DNA of 64,000 nt from Salipaludibacillus keqinensis (GTDB lineage: Bacteria; Bacillota; Bacilli; Bacillales; Salisediminibacteriaceae): NCBI RefSeq assembly GCF_003226325.1, contig NZ_PDOD01000005.1:248001-312000 (forward strand). Reading direction: 5' to 3'. The notes below the pieces were generated by a model. It saw only the letters and a program-made list of their open reading frames with translations, did not search any database and was not told the origin of the DNA. Positions 34,855 to 44,591 of the stretch are shown piece after piece. A program made the position numbers and the translations under genes. Position 1 is the first letter of the stretch; each line of letters starts with the position of its first letter.

Positions 34855-36405
34855 ATGGTAGTACCTTACAGACATGAACCGTTTACTGATTTTACGGTGG
34901 AAGAGAACCGTAAAGAGTATCAAGAAGCATTGGACTATGTGAAGGGTCAATTGGGACAAGAGTACCCTCTCATTATTAATGGAGAAAAAGTTTTTACAGA
35001 TGATAAAACAGTTTCGGAAAACCCTGCTAATAAGAAAGAGATTGTCGGGTACGTATCGAAATGTAGTCAAGAACTTGCAGAGAAAGCAATGCAAGCGGCA
35101 GACGAAGCATTTAAAACGTGGAAAAAGTGGGATCCAGCTGCACGAGCAAATATTTTGTTTCGCGCCTCAGCAATGATTCGCCGCAGAAAACATGAGTTCT
35201 CTGCATGGCTCACTTATGAAGCAGGAAAGCCATGGAAAGAAGCGGATGCAGACACAGCTGAAGCAATTGATTTCCTTGAATACTATGCACGACAAATGCT
35301 TCGTTTAAAAGACGGCATTGAGATCAATTCAAGAGACGGTGAATTCAACCGTTTTAACTATATCCCATTAGGCGTAGGGGTAACAATTTCACCTTGGAAC
35401 TTTGCATTCGCGATCATGGCTGGAACGACAGTAGGCCCTATGGTTGCAGGTAATACGATTGTTCTAAAGCCAGCAAAAACAACACCAGTTATTGCTTACA
35501 AATTTATGGAAGTCTTATTGGAAGCGGGTCTTCCTAAAGGCGTTGTTAACTATATTCCAGGAAGCAGTGCAGAGATGGGAGACTACGTTGTTGATCACCC
35601 AAGAACTCGTTTCATCAATTTCACTGGTTCAAAAGCCGTCGGTCTTCATATTGCCGAAAGAGCTGCGAAAGTCCAAGAAGGGCAAATTTGGATGAAGCGC
35701 ATGATTTCTGAAATGGGCGGTAAAGATACGATCATTGTCGACAATGATGCAGATTTAGATTTAGCTGCAGAATCCATCGTCTATTCTGCGTTCGGATTCT
35801 CTGGACAGAAGTGCTCTGCTTGTTCAAGAGCGGTCATTCACCAAGATGTTTATGACGAAGTTCTCGAAAAGGTCGTTGCACAAACAAAAGAATTAACAGT
35901 TGGTCCAACATACAAAGATAATTCAAACTTCATGGGTCCTGTAAACGACCAAGCGGCATTCGATAAAGTCCTTGATTACGTTGAAATAGGTAAAAAAGAA
36001 GGCAAATTGATGACCGGTGGTGAAGGCGATAACTCAGAGGGGTATTTCGTTCAACCAACCGTATTTGCTGACGTAGATCCGAAAGCTCGCATTATGCAGG
36101 AAGAAATTTTCGGTCCAGTCGTAGCTTTTTCTAAAGCAAAAGACTTTGATGAATTAATTGAGATTGCAAATAACACAGAATACGGGTTAACAGGAGCGGT
36201 CATTTCCAATAATCGTGATCATTTAGAGCAAGCTCGAGAAGACTTCCACGTAGGAAACCTTTACTTTAACCGAGGATGCACTGCGGCAATCGTAGGCTAC
36301 CATCCATTTGGTGGATTCAATATGTCTGGAACAGATTCAAAAGCAGGTGGACCAGATTACTTGCTTCACTTCTTGCAGCCTAAAACCGTTTCCGATATGT
36401 ACTAA
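34855..36405 (+). CDS. rocA: 1-pyrroline-5-carboxylate dehydrogenase RocA
   Basis: 516 residues, the RocA length. Aldehyde dehydrogenase fold: [19 protein letters not shown], catalytic glutamate in MISEMGGKD, catalytic cysteine in [10 protein letters not shown]. It oxidises P5C (glutamate semialdehyde) to glutamate with NAD+. The ATG at 34855 follows AAAGGAG at eleven bases; the in-frame GTG at 34843 abuts that site. First gene of the roc/put block. Confidence 0.95.
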   Translation: MVVPYRHEPFTDFTVEENRKEYQEALDYVKGQLGQEYPLIINGEKVFTDDKTVSENPANKKEIVGYVSKCSQELAEKAMQAADEAFKTWKKWDPAARANILFRASAMIRRRKHEFSAWLTYEAGKPWKEADADTAEAIDFLEYYARQMLRLKDGIEINSRDGEFNRFNYIPLGVGVTISPWNFAFAIMAGTTVGPMVAGNTIVLKPAKTTPVIAYKFMEVLLEAGLPKGVVNYIPGSSAEMGDYVVDHPRTRFINFTGSKAVGLHIAERAAKVQEGQIWMKRMISEMGGKDTIIVDNDADLDLAAESIVYSAFGFSGQKCSACSRAVIHQDVYDEVLEKVVAQTKELTVGPTYKDNSNFMGPVNDQAAFDKVLDYVEIGKKEGKLMTGGEGDNSEGYFVQPTVFADVDPKARIMQEEIFGPVVAFSKAKDFDELIEIANNTEYGLTGAVISNNRDHLEQAREDFHVGNLYFNRGCTAAIVGYHPFGGFNMSGTDSKAGGPDYLLHFLQPKTVSDMY

Positions 36406-36436
36406 TCCGGTGTGACTCACAGAAGGGAGCTACTTC

Positions 36437-37627
36437 ATGACTAAAACAGCAGAAATTATTGATGTAACTGAGAAGTACGGGGCACGTAACTACAATCCTC
36501 TTCCAATTGTTATTGCTAAAGCTGAAGGAGTATGGGTGGAAGATCCTGAAGGAAACCGGTATATCGATATGCTAAGTGCGTATTCAGCGGTTAACCAAGG
36601 CCATCGTCATCCTAAAATCATAGAAGCTTTAAAAAATCAGGCTGATCGGATTACCTTGACATCTCGTGCTTTTCATAATGATCAGCTTGGACCTTTTTAT
36701 GAAAAAGTTTCAAAACTGACAAACAAAGATATGGTCCTTCCCATGAATACAGGTGCTGAAGCGGTTGAGACAGCTGTAAAAGCTGTTCGCCGCTGGGCCT
36801 ATCGTGTTAAAGGAGTTGAGAAAGATCGTGCTGAGATCATTGTATGCGAAGAGAACTTCCATGGTAGAACAATGACAGCCGTGTCTTTATCATCCAATGA
36901 CGCATATAAAAATGATTTCGGACCGATGCTTCCAGGGATTAAAGTGATTCCATTTGGGGACGCCGAAGCACTGAAAGCAGCAATAACTCCTAATACAGCG
37001 GCGTTTCTATTTGAGCCGATTCAAGGAGAAGCAGGGATTAACCTTCCTCCCGAAGGATTTTTAAAAGAAGCGTATGACATTTGTAAAGAAAACAATGTCT
37101 TATATGTCGCTGACGAAATTCAATGTGGTCTAGCAAGGTCAGGAAAAATGTTCGCATGTGATTGGGAGAATGTAGAACCAGATATGCTTATTCTTGGAAA
37201 AGCACTTGGTGGCGGAGTGATGCCGATTTCTGTCGTCTGTGCAAATGAAGAGATTCTAGGTGTTTTTGAACCAGGCTCTCATGGCTCCACATTTGGAGGG
37301 AATCCGTTATCTTGTGCAGTGTCCATGGCAGCTTTAGACGTCATTGAAGACGAAAAGCTAGTAGAAAGATCGTTGAAAATGGGTCAATATTTATCGGATC
37401 AGCTTAAGAAAATTGATAATCCTAAGATTAAAGAAGTAAGAGGAAGAGGCTTGTTTATTGGTGTCGAATTGACAGAGCCAGCAAGATCATACTGTGAAGA
37501 ATTAAAGAAAAAGGGCTTATTATGTAAAGAAACTCATGAAAATGTGATTCGATTTGCTCCGCCATTAGTTATTTCACAAGAAGATTTAGACTGGGCCATC
37601 GAACAAATAAAAAGCGTTCTTTCATAA
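36437..37627 (+). CDS. rocD: Ornithine aminotransferase RocD
   Basis: 396 residues. Class III PLP aminotransferase: [26 protein letters not shown] (PLP ring aspartate), and ILGKALGGG with the PLP lysine. It converts ornithine plus 2-oxoglutarate to glutamate semialdehyde plus glutamate. Starts 31 bases after rocA with GAAGGGAG; same transcript. Confidence 0.95.
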   Translation: MTKTAEIIDVTEKYGARNYNPLPIVIAKAEGVWVEDPEGNRYIDMLSAYSAVNQGHRHPKIIEALKNQADRITLTSRAFHNDQLGPFYEKVSKLTNKDMVLPMNTGAEAVETAVKAVRRWAYRVKGVEKDRAEIIVCEENFHGRTMTAVSLSSNDAYKNDFGPMLPGIKVIPFGDAEALKAAITPNTAAFLFEPIQGEAGINLPPEGFLKEAYDICKENNVLYVADEIQCGLARSGKMFACDWENVEPDMLILGKALGGGVMPISVVCANEEILGVFEPGSHGSTFGGNPLSCAVSMAALDVIEDEKLVERSLKMGQYLSDQLKKIDNPKIKEVRGRGLFIGVELTEPARSYCEELKKKGLLCKETHENVIRFAPPLVISQEDLDWAIEQIKSVLS

Positions 37628-37682
37628 AGAATCCTTCTCAGCATCATTAGAATGTACCCTGTAAAGAGAAGACATCTCGAGG

Positions 37683-37726
37683 AAAGAGGAGACTTCGTTT
37701 TATACGGGGAATCCTCTTTTCGTTTT
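37683..37726 (+). terminator. Probable terminator after rocD
   Basis: AAAGAGGA, long loop, TCCTCTTTT followed by CGTTTTTT. The loop is about 20 bases, so strength is uncertain and the proline dehydrogenase gene may be partly read through. Confidence 0.55.
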
Positions 37727-37822
37727 TTAGAGAATCGAAGAAAAAGCGAAAGCTTTGTACTAAACATGACTCGAAGGTGAAGGGGAGCTGCGTAGCCGCG
37801 TCATGAAAAAGAAAGGGGTTGA

Positions 37823-38734
37823 ATGGAGATGATCACAAGAAATTTTTTCCTGTTTTTATCCCAAAATAAATTTGTGAAAGCAAAAGCAACAAAATGGGGA
37901 CCTAAGCTTGGCGCTAAGTCGGTTATCGCTGGTGAAACAATTGATGAAGCGATGGAAACAGTGCGACAATTAAACGAACAAGGACTTAGTGGTACCGTGG
38001 ATCATTTAGGAGAGTTCGTTTATAGTCGTGATGAGGCAATAGAGTCAGCAGATTTCTGCATTAGAACGTTGGACGCTATTGCTGAAGCGAAAGTGGATTG
38101 TAATTTATCTTTGAAGTTGACTCAGCTTGGTCTAGATGTGGATCGTAACTTATGTCGTGATAATATGGTGCGCATTCTAGAGACAGCTGAAAAGTATGAT
38201 AATTTCGTCCGGATTGATATGGAGGATTATTCTCATTTAGACGCAACCTTGGAACTTTTGCATGAATTACGGCAGCGCTTTGACCGGGTGGGAACAGCTA
38301 TTCAAGGTTATTTATACAGGGCTGAAAAGGATATTCGTCAACTTGAAGGAGTAAACTTGCGATTGATCAAAGGGGCGTATAAGGAATCTCCAGAGGTCGC
38401 CTATCAAAAACAAGAAGAAGTTGACCGGAATTATTTAAATATTATAAAATCCCATATGCTAAATGGCAGTTATGCGGCGGTAGCCACTCACGACCACCGA
38501 ATCATAGATGAAGTGAAAGCGTTTGCTAAAGAGCATAATATTACAAAAGATAAATTTGAATTTCAAATGCTGTATGGGTTTAGAAGTGAGCTTCAAACAG
38601 AAATTGCTAAAGAGGGATATAAAATGAGAGTCTACATTCCCTTTGGAGAAGACTGGTATGGTTATTTCATGCGCCGGCTTGCGGAACGCCCTCAAAATGT
38701 CACATTTGCCTTGCGCGGGCTTCTCTCTAAATAA
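37823..38734 (+). CDS. Proline dehydrogenase, monofunctional
   Basis: 303 residues, the short FAD barrel of Gram-positive PutB/PutM type. NLSLKLTQLGLDVD, FVRIDMEDYSHLD, LRLIKGAYKE, and the C-terminal YIPFGEDWYGYFMRRLAERP carry the substrate and flavin-binding motifs of the family. It oxidises proline to P5C, the substrate of RocA, and passes electrons to the membrane quinone pool. Two ATGs (37823, 37829) are possible; neither is at ideal distance from AAAGGGG. Confidence 0.93.
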   Translation: MEMITRNFFLFLSQNKFVKAKATKWGPKLGAKSVIAGETIDEAMETVRQLNEQGLSGTVDHLGEFVYSRDEAIESADFCIRTLDAIAEAKVDCNLSLKLTQLGLDVDRNLCRDNMVRILETAEKYDNFVRIDMEDYSHLDATLELLHELRQRFDRVGTAIQGYLYRAEKDIRQLEGVNLRLIKGAYKESPEVAYQKQEEVDRNYLNIIKSHMLNGSYAAVATHDHRIIDEVKAFAKEHNITKDKFEFQMLYGFRSELQTEIAKEGYKMRVYIPFGEDWYGYFMRRLAERPQNVTFALRGLLSK

Positions 38735-38824
38735 TTCGATCTAGCAAGAAAGCTTGTCAAAAGCTTCATATGATGCAAAGATTAGATAGTCATAAACTTT
38801 TAGAAAAAGGTTGAGGTGGAGTCA

Positions 38825-39727
38825 TTGAATAAAAAAATATCAATTATTGGCGTTCCTATGGACTTAGGTCAAACTCGTCGTGGAGTAGATATGGGCCCAA
38901 GTGTTATTCGCTATGCTGGAGTTGTAGAACGCCTGAAAAATATTGGTTATGAAGTAGAAGATCGCGGTGATATCGAAATTGGACGGCCGTCTGAGTTAGA
39001 CGTGAAAAATGAAGATAATTTAAAAGATTTGGACGTTGTTGTTAAGGCGAATCAAGACCTTGCAGATGGTCTTACAGATGTAATGAACGAGGGTAACTTC
39101 CCACTAGTCCTTGGCGGTGACCATAGTATTGCTATTGGTACTCTTGCTGGCGTTGCCGATAAGTACGAGAACCTCGGTGTGATATGGTACGATGCACACG
39201 GCGATTTAAACACAGGTGAAACGTCTCCTTCAGGGAACATTCATGGGATGCCTTTATCAGTTAGTCTAGGAATAGGACACCCAAGTTTAACGGAAATTGG
39301 CGGATATGCTCCGAAAATTAAACCTGAAAACATCGTCATTGTAGGTGCCCGTTCATTAGATGAAGGCGAACGTAAGCTGATTAAAGAAAAAGGAATCAAA
39401 GTCTATACGATGCACGAGATAGATCGTATGGGGATGAGCCAAGTCATGGAAGAAGCCATTGAACATGTATCTAAAAATACTGATGGCGTTCACCTTAGTT
39501 TAGATCTTGACGCATTAGATCCTCATGATGCACCAGGAGTAGGTACACCTGTTATTGGGGGACCGAGCTATCGTGAAACACATTTAGCGATGGAGATGCT
39601 TGCTGAAAAGGGCATCATCACTTCCGCAGAATTTGTCGAAGTGAATCCGATCCTCGATACGAAGAATCAAACTGCAATCGCTGCAGTAGGCCTTGTAGGC
39701 TCACTTTTTGGCGAGAAACTTTTATAA
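38825..39727 (+). CDS. rocF: Arginase RocF
   Basis: 300 residues. Mn2+ ligands in GGDHSIAIG, DAHGDLN and SLDLDALDP, with the conserved PGVGTPVIGG end. It splits arginine to ornithine and urea. TTG at 38825 follows GAGGTGGAG; the GTG at 38816 is inside that site. With RocD, RocA and proline dehydrogenase it feeds arginine and proline into glutamate. A clean terminator follows. Confidence 0.95.
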   Translation: MNKKISIIGVPMDLGQTRRGVDMGPSVIRYAGVVERLKNIGYEVEDRGDIEIGRPSELDVKNEDNLKDLDVVVKANQDLADGLTDVMNEGNFPLVLGGDHSIAIGTLAGVADKYENLGVIWYDAHGDLNTGETSPSGNIHGMPLSVSLGIGHPSLTEIGGYAPKIKPENIVIVGARSLDEGERKLIKEKGIKVYTMHEIDRMGMSQVMEEAIEHVSKNTDGVHLSLDLDALDPHDAPGVGTPVIGGPSYRETHLAMEMLAEKGIITSAEFVEVNPILDTKNQTAIAAVGLVGSLFGEKLL

Positions 39728-39741
39728 AAAACAATCAGTTA

Positions 39742-39778
39742 AAAACCTAATTTCACTCATGAAATTAGGTTTTTATTT
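39742..39778 (+). terminator. Terminator of rocF
   Basis: AAAACCTAATTTC, 6-base loop, GAAATTAGGTTTTT then T-rich. Confidence 0.92.
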
Positions 39779-39785
39779 TGTTGAA

Positions 39786-39890
39786 ATGAAAGCTTTGCAT
39801 CGTATAAAAGAAGAGTTACCTCTTATAGAACTTCAATTCGTTCATATAGAAGCGAACTTAAGTCATATAGGACGGCAATTCGTTCGTATA
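39786..39890. repeat. Five degenerate 21-bp tandem units
   Basis: Units at 39786, 39807, 39828, 39849 and 39870, each exactly 21 bases and each ending in GTATA, TTATA or CATATA; the third and fifth share CAATTCGTTCxTATA. Because 21 is divisible by three, all three forward frames repeat as 7-residue units, but I see no supported gene here. Confidence 0.75.
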
Positions 39891-39925
39891 ACAACATTCG
39901 ACAAGTTTCTCACGAGCTGAAGTCT

Positions 39926-39951
39926 TTTAAATAAAAGGTTTTAGGGGTATT
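39926..39951 (+). promoter_or_regulatory. Candidate sigma-B promoter
   Basis: TTTTAA, 14-base spacer, GGGTAT, against the B. subtilis sigma-B consensus GTTTAA-N12-14-GGGTAT. It lies 39 bases before the small gene at 39991. Confidence 0.6.
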
Positions 39952-39990
39952 TAATCCGGGAAGGGCGATAACAGAGGAGGATGATAGAAA

Positions 39991-40230
39991 ATGTCTAAAC
40001 CAGGACTAAATACGTTGAAACCCGGTGCAAATTACTTTGCGAAAGAGTTAGATAGCTTCGTCTCATCTACAGATGTCGTATTACTTTCTACGAACGACTC
40101 ACAAATCTTTTCCGATCCAGAAAGGCAATATAAAGTCATTCATGAATTTGATGGATTCTTTGAGCATTCATCGGACGATGGAGAGAAATATTTCCGTGAG
40201 AAAAAAGCTTATGTGGTAGAAAAAGTATAG
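39991..40230 (+). CDS. Small cytoplasmic protein, possibly general-stress
   Basis: 79 residues with no membrane segment or signal. It is rich in Ser, Asp and Phe (VVLLSTNDSQIFSDPERQYKV, split at 20). I do not recognise a family. AGAGGAGGATG sits just upstream of the ATG, and its own terminator follows, so it is a single-gene unit. The candidate sigma-B promoter upstream suggests a stress-induced protein (inference). Confidence 0.7.
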   Translation: MSKPGLNTLKPGANYFAKELDSFVSSTDVVLLSTNDSQIFSDPERQYKVIHEFDGFFEHSSDDGEKYFREKKAYVVEKV

Positions 40231-40240
40231 AAGGAAGACA

Positions 40241-40276
40241 AAAGCCATTCAGGATACATCCTGAATGGCTTTGTTT
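40241..40276 (+). terminator. Terminator of the 79-residue gene
   Basis: AAAGCCATTCAGGA, 4-base loop, TCCTGAATGGCTTT then T-rich. Confidence 0.92.
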
Positions 40277-40328
40277 GTCGTCATTTTTTAGTGTACTATT
40301 GCATATCAACGATTGAGCAAATAGAAAC

Positions 40329-41672
40329 CTAAATTAAATAATGCATTAAGCTCGTCGCGATTCCAAAATAAATTAACAAAGAGAAGATGTCATTGAGCGT
40401 TGTGATTAACGGTCCTGATGCTACGGCAGGATCCAAACCGACTCTAAATAAGATTAAAGGAATCACGGTACCTGCCATCGTCCCAATGATTAGTGTAGCC
40501 AATAAGCTTATGCCAACAACAATACCGAAAACGAATGATTGCCAAAACATTGCTATTAAGAATACGAGCAAACCACATACAATCCCAATGATAATACCTA
40601 CTTTGAATTCGCGCCATATTAATTTCAGGATTGTTCCCCGGTCCGTATCGTTCGTTACGAGCCCGCGCACCACTACGGCCAGGGACTGGGTACCTGTGTT
40701 ACCTGTCATTCCAGCAATCATCGGCATAAAGAATATGAGAGCGACGACTTGTTCCAACGTGTCTTCAAAACTGTCTAAAATGGTTCCGGATATCAAACCA
40801 ATAAATAATAACAGAACGAGCCAAGGGAGGCGACGATAAGAAGCAACGACCGCTTTAGTTTGGAAATCGATGTCTTTACCTGAAGCGGAAAGTTTTTCGA
40901 TATCCTCTTGGGCTTCGTCCATAAATACGTCGATGACATCATCAACAGTGACAATTCCTTTTAATATATTTTGCTCATCAACGACCGGGACGGCAAGGAA
41001 GTCATATCGTTGAATAAGTTGGGCCACCTCTTCTTGGTCCGTATGAGTTGGTACTGAAATCACTCGGTTAAACATAATATCGTCAATTTTCTCGTCCATG
41101 TCTGCTAATAGTAAGTCGCGATACGAGACAACGCCAACGAGTTTTTTATTCTCATCAATTACATACAAGTAATAAATGTTTCTAGTTAATTCAGCAAAAC
41201 TTTTGAACTTTTCAACGGCATCTCGAACGGTATAGTAATGACGAATCCAAACAAACTCATTGGTCATAATTCCTCCGGCGGTTTCAGGAGGATAGCTCAT
41301 CAGTTGCTGGACTGTTTTTGATTCATCGTTCTCCATTGCAGATAAATATTCTTCTAATTTGCCTTCTGAAATCTCACTCAGTAAGTCGGCCAAGTCATCG
41401 TTATCCATAATATCCATGATTTTCGAGGATCTTTCTATTCCTAGTTTTTCCAAGACCTCGATTTGCATTTCCGGTTCCAGTTCCATGACAAGATCGGCAA
41501 TATCTTTAGAGGTGAGATAAGTAAGAAACTTAAAGTGATGCTTCTCAGGCAAAGCTCGATAGAGTTCGGCTAAATCATAAGGGTGTAGTTCTTCAGTCAT
41601 CTCTTGAAGAGCCAGTTTATTTTTATCTTTTAAATGTTTTATTGTAAGGACAGTTAATTTATCAGTTTCCAT
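40329..41672 (-). CDS. mgtE: MgtE family magnesium transporter
   Basis: 447 residues. N-terminal superhelical domain (~1-130), a CBS pair (~131-255: TAGGIMTNEFVWI, DDIMFNRVISVPTHT), a plug helix and five membrane helices with PMIAGMTGNTGTQSLAVVVRG and the GLDPAVASGPLITTLNDIFS signature lining the Mg2+ pore. It admits Mg2+ when the CBS domains are Mg-free. ATG at 41672 follows AGAAAGGAT; the open frame upstream is dropped. I saw no Mg2+ riboswitch upstream. Confidence 0.94.
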   Translation of the reverse strand: METDKLTVLTIKHLKDKNKLALQEMTEELHPYDLAELYRALPEKHHFKFLTYLTSKDIADLVMELEPEMQIEVLEKLGIERSSKIMDIMDNDDLADLLSEISEGKLEEYLSAMENDESKTVQQLMSYPPETAGGIMTNEFVWIRHYYTVRDAVEKFKSFAELTRNIYYLYVIDENKKLVGVVSYRDLLLADMDEKIDDIMFNRVISVPTHTDQEEVAQLIQRYDFLAVPVVDEQNILKGIVTVDDVIDVFMDEAQEDIEKLSASGKDIDFQTKAVVASYRRLPWLVLLLFIGLISGTILDSFEDTLEQVVALIFFMPMIAGMTGNTGTQSLAVVVRGLVTNDTDRGTILKLIWREFKVGIIIGIVCGLLVFLIAMFWQSFVFGIVVGISLLATLIIGTMAGTVIPLILFRVGLDPAVASGPLITTLNDIFSLLIYFGIATSLMHYLI

Positions 41673-41805
41673 ATAAGTATCCTTTCTTGAAAAATAAGAG
41701 TAATCAATCATTTAATCATAATATCATTATATGTACATGGGTGCACCAAGTTGTCTTCACTAAGCTATACCCTTTTTCCTAAAAAAAATGTAATGAATAA
41801 GTGAA

Positions 41806-41845
41806 AACCACCCTTTAAAGTGAAAAGTCACTCTAAAGGGTGGTT
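41806..41845 (-). terminator. Terminator of the ba3 oxidase operon
   Basis: AACCACCCTTTA, stem continued, TAAAGGGTGGTT; about 18 pairs just after the cbaA stop. Confidence 0.9.
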
Positions 41846-41853
41846 GGTAATTT

Positions 41854-43554
41854 CTATCGAATCAGGTTGTTGAATGTTGGTGATCCTGGAGGTGCATTAA
41901 CGATCATATCGTAAATTGGAATCGTGTAAGCAAATAAAATAAGTACGACAGCAATTCCAATCCACAGCTTCCAGTTTTCAAGTATAGCTGGTGTATGTGG
42001 TGTGTCATCAGGGTCTGGAGTGATTGGGAACTCCGTCTCTCCTTTTGGAGCAAACCAAGCTAGATAGACAAAGTTATAGAACATGAGCAGACCTGCCGCG
42101 GTTAGGATGACGCCTCCTAAAGCAACAGTCACGTGGCTAGCGAAGATCCCTTCAAACCATGATAAGGCTTGAGGGTGATCCTGGTAAGTCGTATACGCAG
42201 TTCGCCTTGGAGCACCAAACAAGCCTAAAATGTGCATCGCGCCTGACATGAAAAACATGCCGATTGTCCACAGCCATGTCGTAACGATCCCTGAGCGATT
42301 CATGAATTTAGTTAATTTTCTTCCAGTAACAAGTGGAATAAGCCAGAATGCCATTCCGAAGAATGTTAGCACGACCGTTGTTCCGACTGTTAAATGAAAG
42401 TGCCCCACGACCCATAATGTATTATGAATAACGGCGTTCAGTTGAAAGCTGGCGTTAATCAAGCCACCGGCACCTGCTGGTATGAAAATCAGCATACCCA
42501 TAAAAGGAGCGAAGAACCTGACATCTCCCCATGGAAGTTTCTTTAACCAACTAAATAAACCTTTACCTCCTTTTTCTCGTCCCGTTTGTTCGAAAGTAGC
42601 AAAAATAGAGAAAGCAGTTAATAAGGAAGGTACAACTACAACGAACGTTAGAATGGTCTGAACGTATTTCCAAAATTCAGTAATACCTGCTTCCATCAGT
42701 TGATGGTGAAAACCGACTGGGATTGAAAACAAGAGAAATAATACGAATGCAAGTCGTGCCAGTGACCCACTAAATAATCGTCCGCCGATCACTTTAGGAA
42801 TAACTAAATACCAAACCATGTAGGCGGGCATGATCCAAAAATAGACGAGAGGATGCCCGAAGTACCAGAATAAAGTCCGGCTTAATAAGACATTGATTTC
42901 ATCTGTGTATCCAAGGGCCCAAGGAAGCATTTGCCCTAATACGGTAGCGGCAACTCCTAATCCTGCAACAATCCATAAAATAATCGTTGCTGTAGCCATG
43001 AAACCAAATAATGGTGAAGGTTGACCTGGGTTCAATTTTCTCCACTTAAAATAGTGAGCCATGATGGTTGCGCCGGCTACCCAAGTTCCTACGATAAATA
43101 AAGTTAATCCAATATAGTAAATGAAATGTGCTTGTAGCGGTGCATAAAATGTATAAAGGACAGATGCTTCATTAGCCAGAATCATCGTTGCGGCCATGAC
43201 GGTTCCAATTGTAGTAATAAAGAAACTAATCCAAGCTAATTTACGCAGACCATCTGAAAACGCACCATGTGTTTTACTCATTCCTGCGAAAAAGAAACCG
43301 AAAATAATATATGTTGTAAATACAAGTGCTAATAATACGCCGTGTGCAGTAAGGATTTGATAATACCCGAGCCAACTTGGCAGTTGAATCATTCCACCAC
43401 GTGCTAGTCCTTGAAGTAATCCTCCTAAAATACCCAGGAGAAAGGCAAAAAAAGCCACGGAAATATGAACAAAAGCTAACTTCCCATCTTTAGGTGATAT
43501 TTGAACTTCAGGTATTTCTGTATAATCTTGCAGGGCTAAGTTAGATTGTTTCAT
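41854..43554 (-). CDS. cbaA: ba3-type cytochrome c oxidase subunit I
   Basis: 566 residues, at least thirteen membrane helices. Heme a ligands in LTAHGVLLAL and the HFHLTVGT segment; CuB site in WYFGHPLVYFWIMPAY. The proline-leucine in that motif, instead of the PEVY of A-type oxidases, places it in the B family (ba3/b(o/a)3). It reduces O2 to water with cytochrome c electrons and pumps protons at a lower ratio than A-type. Its start overlaps the stop of cbaB by one base. Confidence 0.93.
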   Translation of the reverse strand: MKQSNLALQDYTEIPEVQISPKDGKLAFVHISVAFFAFLLGILGGLLQGLARGGMIQLPSWLGYYQILTAHGVLLALVFTTYIIFGFFFAGMSKTHGAFSDGLRKLAWISFFITTIGTVMAATMILANEASVLYTFYAPLQAHFIYYIGLTLFIVGTWVAGATIMAHYFKWRKLNPGQPSPLFGFMATATIILWIVAGLGVAATVLGQMLPWALGYTDEINVLLSRTLFWYFGHPLVYFWIMPAYMVWYLVIPKVIGGRLFSGSLARLAFVLFLLFSIPVGFHHQLMEAGITEFWKYVQTILTFVVVVPSLLTAFSIFATFEQTGREKGGKGLFSWLKKLPWGDVRFFAPFMGMLIFIPAGAGGLINASFQLNAVIHNTLWVVGHFHLTVGTTVVLTFFGMAFWLIPLVTGRKLTKFMNRSGIVTTWLWTIGMFFMSGAMHILGLFGAPRRTAYTTYQDHPQALSWFEGIFASHVTVALGGVILTAAGLLMFYNFVYLAWFAPKGETEFPITPDPDDTPHTPAILENWKLWIGIAVVLILFAYTIPIYDMIVNAPPGSPTFNNLIR

Positions 43555-44021
43555 TATGGTGTCACCTCAATTTTCATTTGCATGTAATGGTGCCCCGTTC
43601 CACAATACTCGTTGCAAAGAACCAAGTATTCGCCAGGTTCATCGAATGTGTACTCGGCCATGTTAACGTGACCGGGTGTAATCATCATATTCACATTCGT
43701 TCCAGGGATGGTAAAGCTGTGGACAACGTCCGAACTTGTTACTTCAAAGATGACGGTTGAACCAACTGGAACTTCAATGGTGCCGGGATCGTACCCGAAC
43801 GCCATGGCAACAATTCTTGCTCTATAGGTATCTTCATTTATCTGGTCTAAACCAGGCTCAGAAAACACAGATTCTTCTAAGTTTTGAGCATCGACTTTAG
43901 CCATATGACTGGGAGGCTGTTGACCAAAGGCGAAAGCTGCCACCCCCAGAACGGCTAGAAACAGTACTAAAGATCCTATCCCGAATATAAGCCATATTTT
44001 TTCGTATTTGTGTAAATGCAT
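43554..44021 (-). CDS. cbaB: ba3-type cytochrome c oxidase subunit II
   Basis: 155 residues: one N-terminal membrane helix and a CuA cupredoxin domain with VVHSFTIPG and the CuA ligand motif CNEYCGTGHHYM. The short length with a single helix is typical of ba3 subunit II. It accepts electrons from cytochrome c. Lies 19 bases after the cbaD stop and overlaps cbaA. Confidence 0.94.
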   Translation of the reverse strand: MHLHKYEKIWLIFGIGSLVLFLAVLGVAAFAFGQQPPSHMAKVDAQNLEESVFSEPGLDQINEDTYRARIVAMAFGYDPGTIEVPVGSTVIFEVTSSDVVHSFTIPGTNVNMMITPGHVNMAEYTFDEPGEYLVLCNEYCGTGHHYMQMKIEVTP

Positions 44022-44040
44022 CGAATTCAGTCCCCCTCTA

Positions 44041-44196
44041 TTACGCTCTTATTAAAAATAAATAAAATATTGCAAACCATGAAACTAAAATAAATGATCC
44101 AATAAACATGACGAAGATGAGCGTCCCTTTTAAAGAAGAATCCTCCTTAACTTTCTGTACCTGATTCTGTTGTGTTTTCATGCCAGTCTGAGCCAT
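44041..44196 (-). CDS. ba3 oxidase subunit IIa, small membrane subunit
   Basis: 51 residues: a polar start (MAQTGMKTQQNQVQK) and one membrane helix (LIFVMFIGSFILVSWFAIFY). Located first in the oxidase operon, this is the size and shape of subunit IIa (CbaD), whose single helix fills the place of the missing second helix of subunit II. GGGGGAGG lies nine bases before the ATG. Easily missed because of its length. Confidence 0.8.
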   Translation of the reverse strand: MAQTGMKTQQNQVQKVKEDSSLKGTLIFVMFIGSFILVSWFAIFYLFLIRA

Positions 44197-44445
44197 GTGT
44201 GATAACCTCCCCCTGTAAATTCAAGCGTAAATAAAGTGAGCCCTGTATATTTTCTATAGTATAAGAACAATGAGGTGTGATGAAATGCAAATTGTGAAGA
44301 ATTAGTGAAAAATGTAAAAAAATACAATTAACACTATTTAGACAGTGTTAATTGCATTCTGATACAAAAAAAGTAAAGGGAGTCAATAAGTAAACTTATT
44401 AAGTGAAAAGGTTTGCAAATATTTTTGACAAGGTGATGAACAACG

Positions 44446-44500
44446 TTGACCTTAAAAAAACAGGTGTGCTATAATTCATCTATAATGAAAATCATTCTCA
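44446..44500 (+). promoter_or_regulatory. Promoter and Fur box of the iron ABC operon
   Basis: TTGACC (44446), 18 bases, TATAAT (44470), followed by TAATGAAAATCATTCTCA (44482-44500), a close match to the Fur consensus GATAATGATAATCATTATC. The remainder of the 395-base gap after cbaD (44197-44440) is AT-rich and holds the oxidase promoter region; no other gene seen. Confidence 0.85.
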
Positions 44501-44591
44501 ACTACATTTTAACGATTCTAAACTAACAATTGATACAGTGAAGTCATATAGAAGATTTTGATGATAAGGGACTATCTGGGAGGTAGTAATC

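Noticed and set aside
39708-39920. Open frame of 70 codons after rocF with 7-residue repeats
   Set aside because: It has no own ribosome site, starts inside rocF, crosses the terminator, and its repeats come from the 21-bp DNA units.
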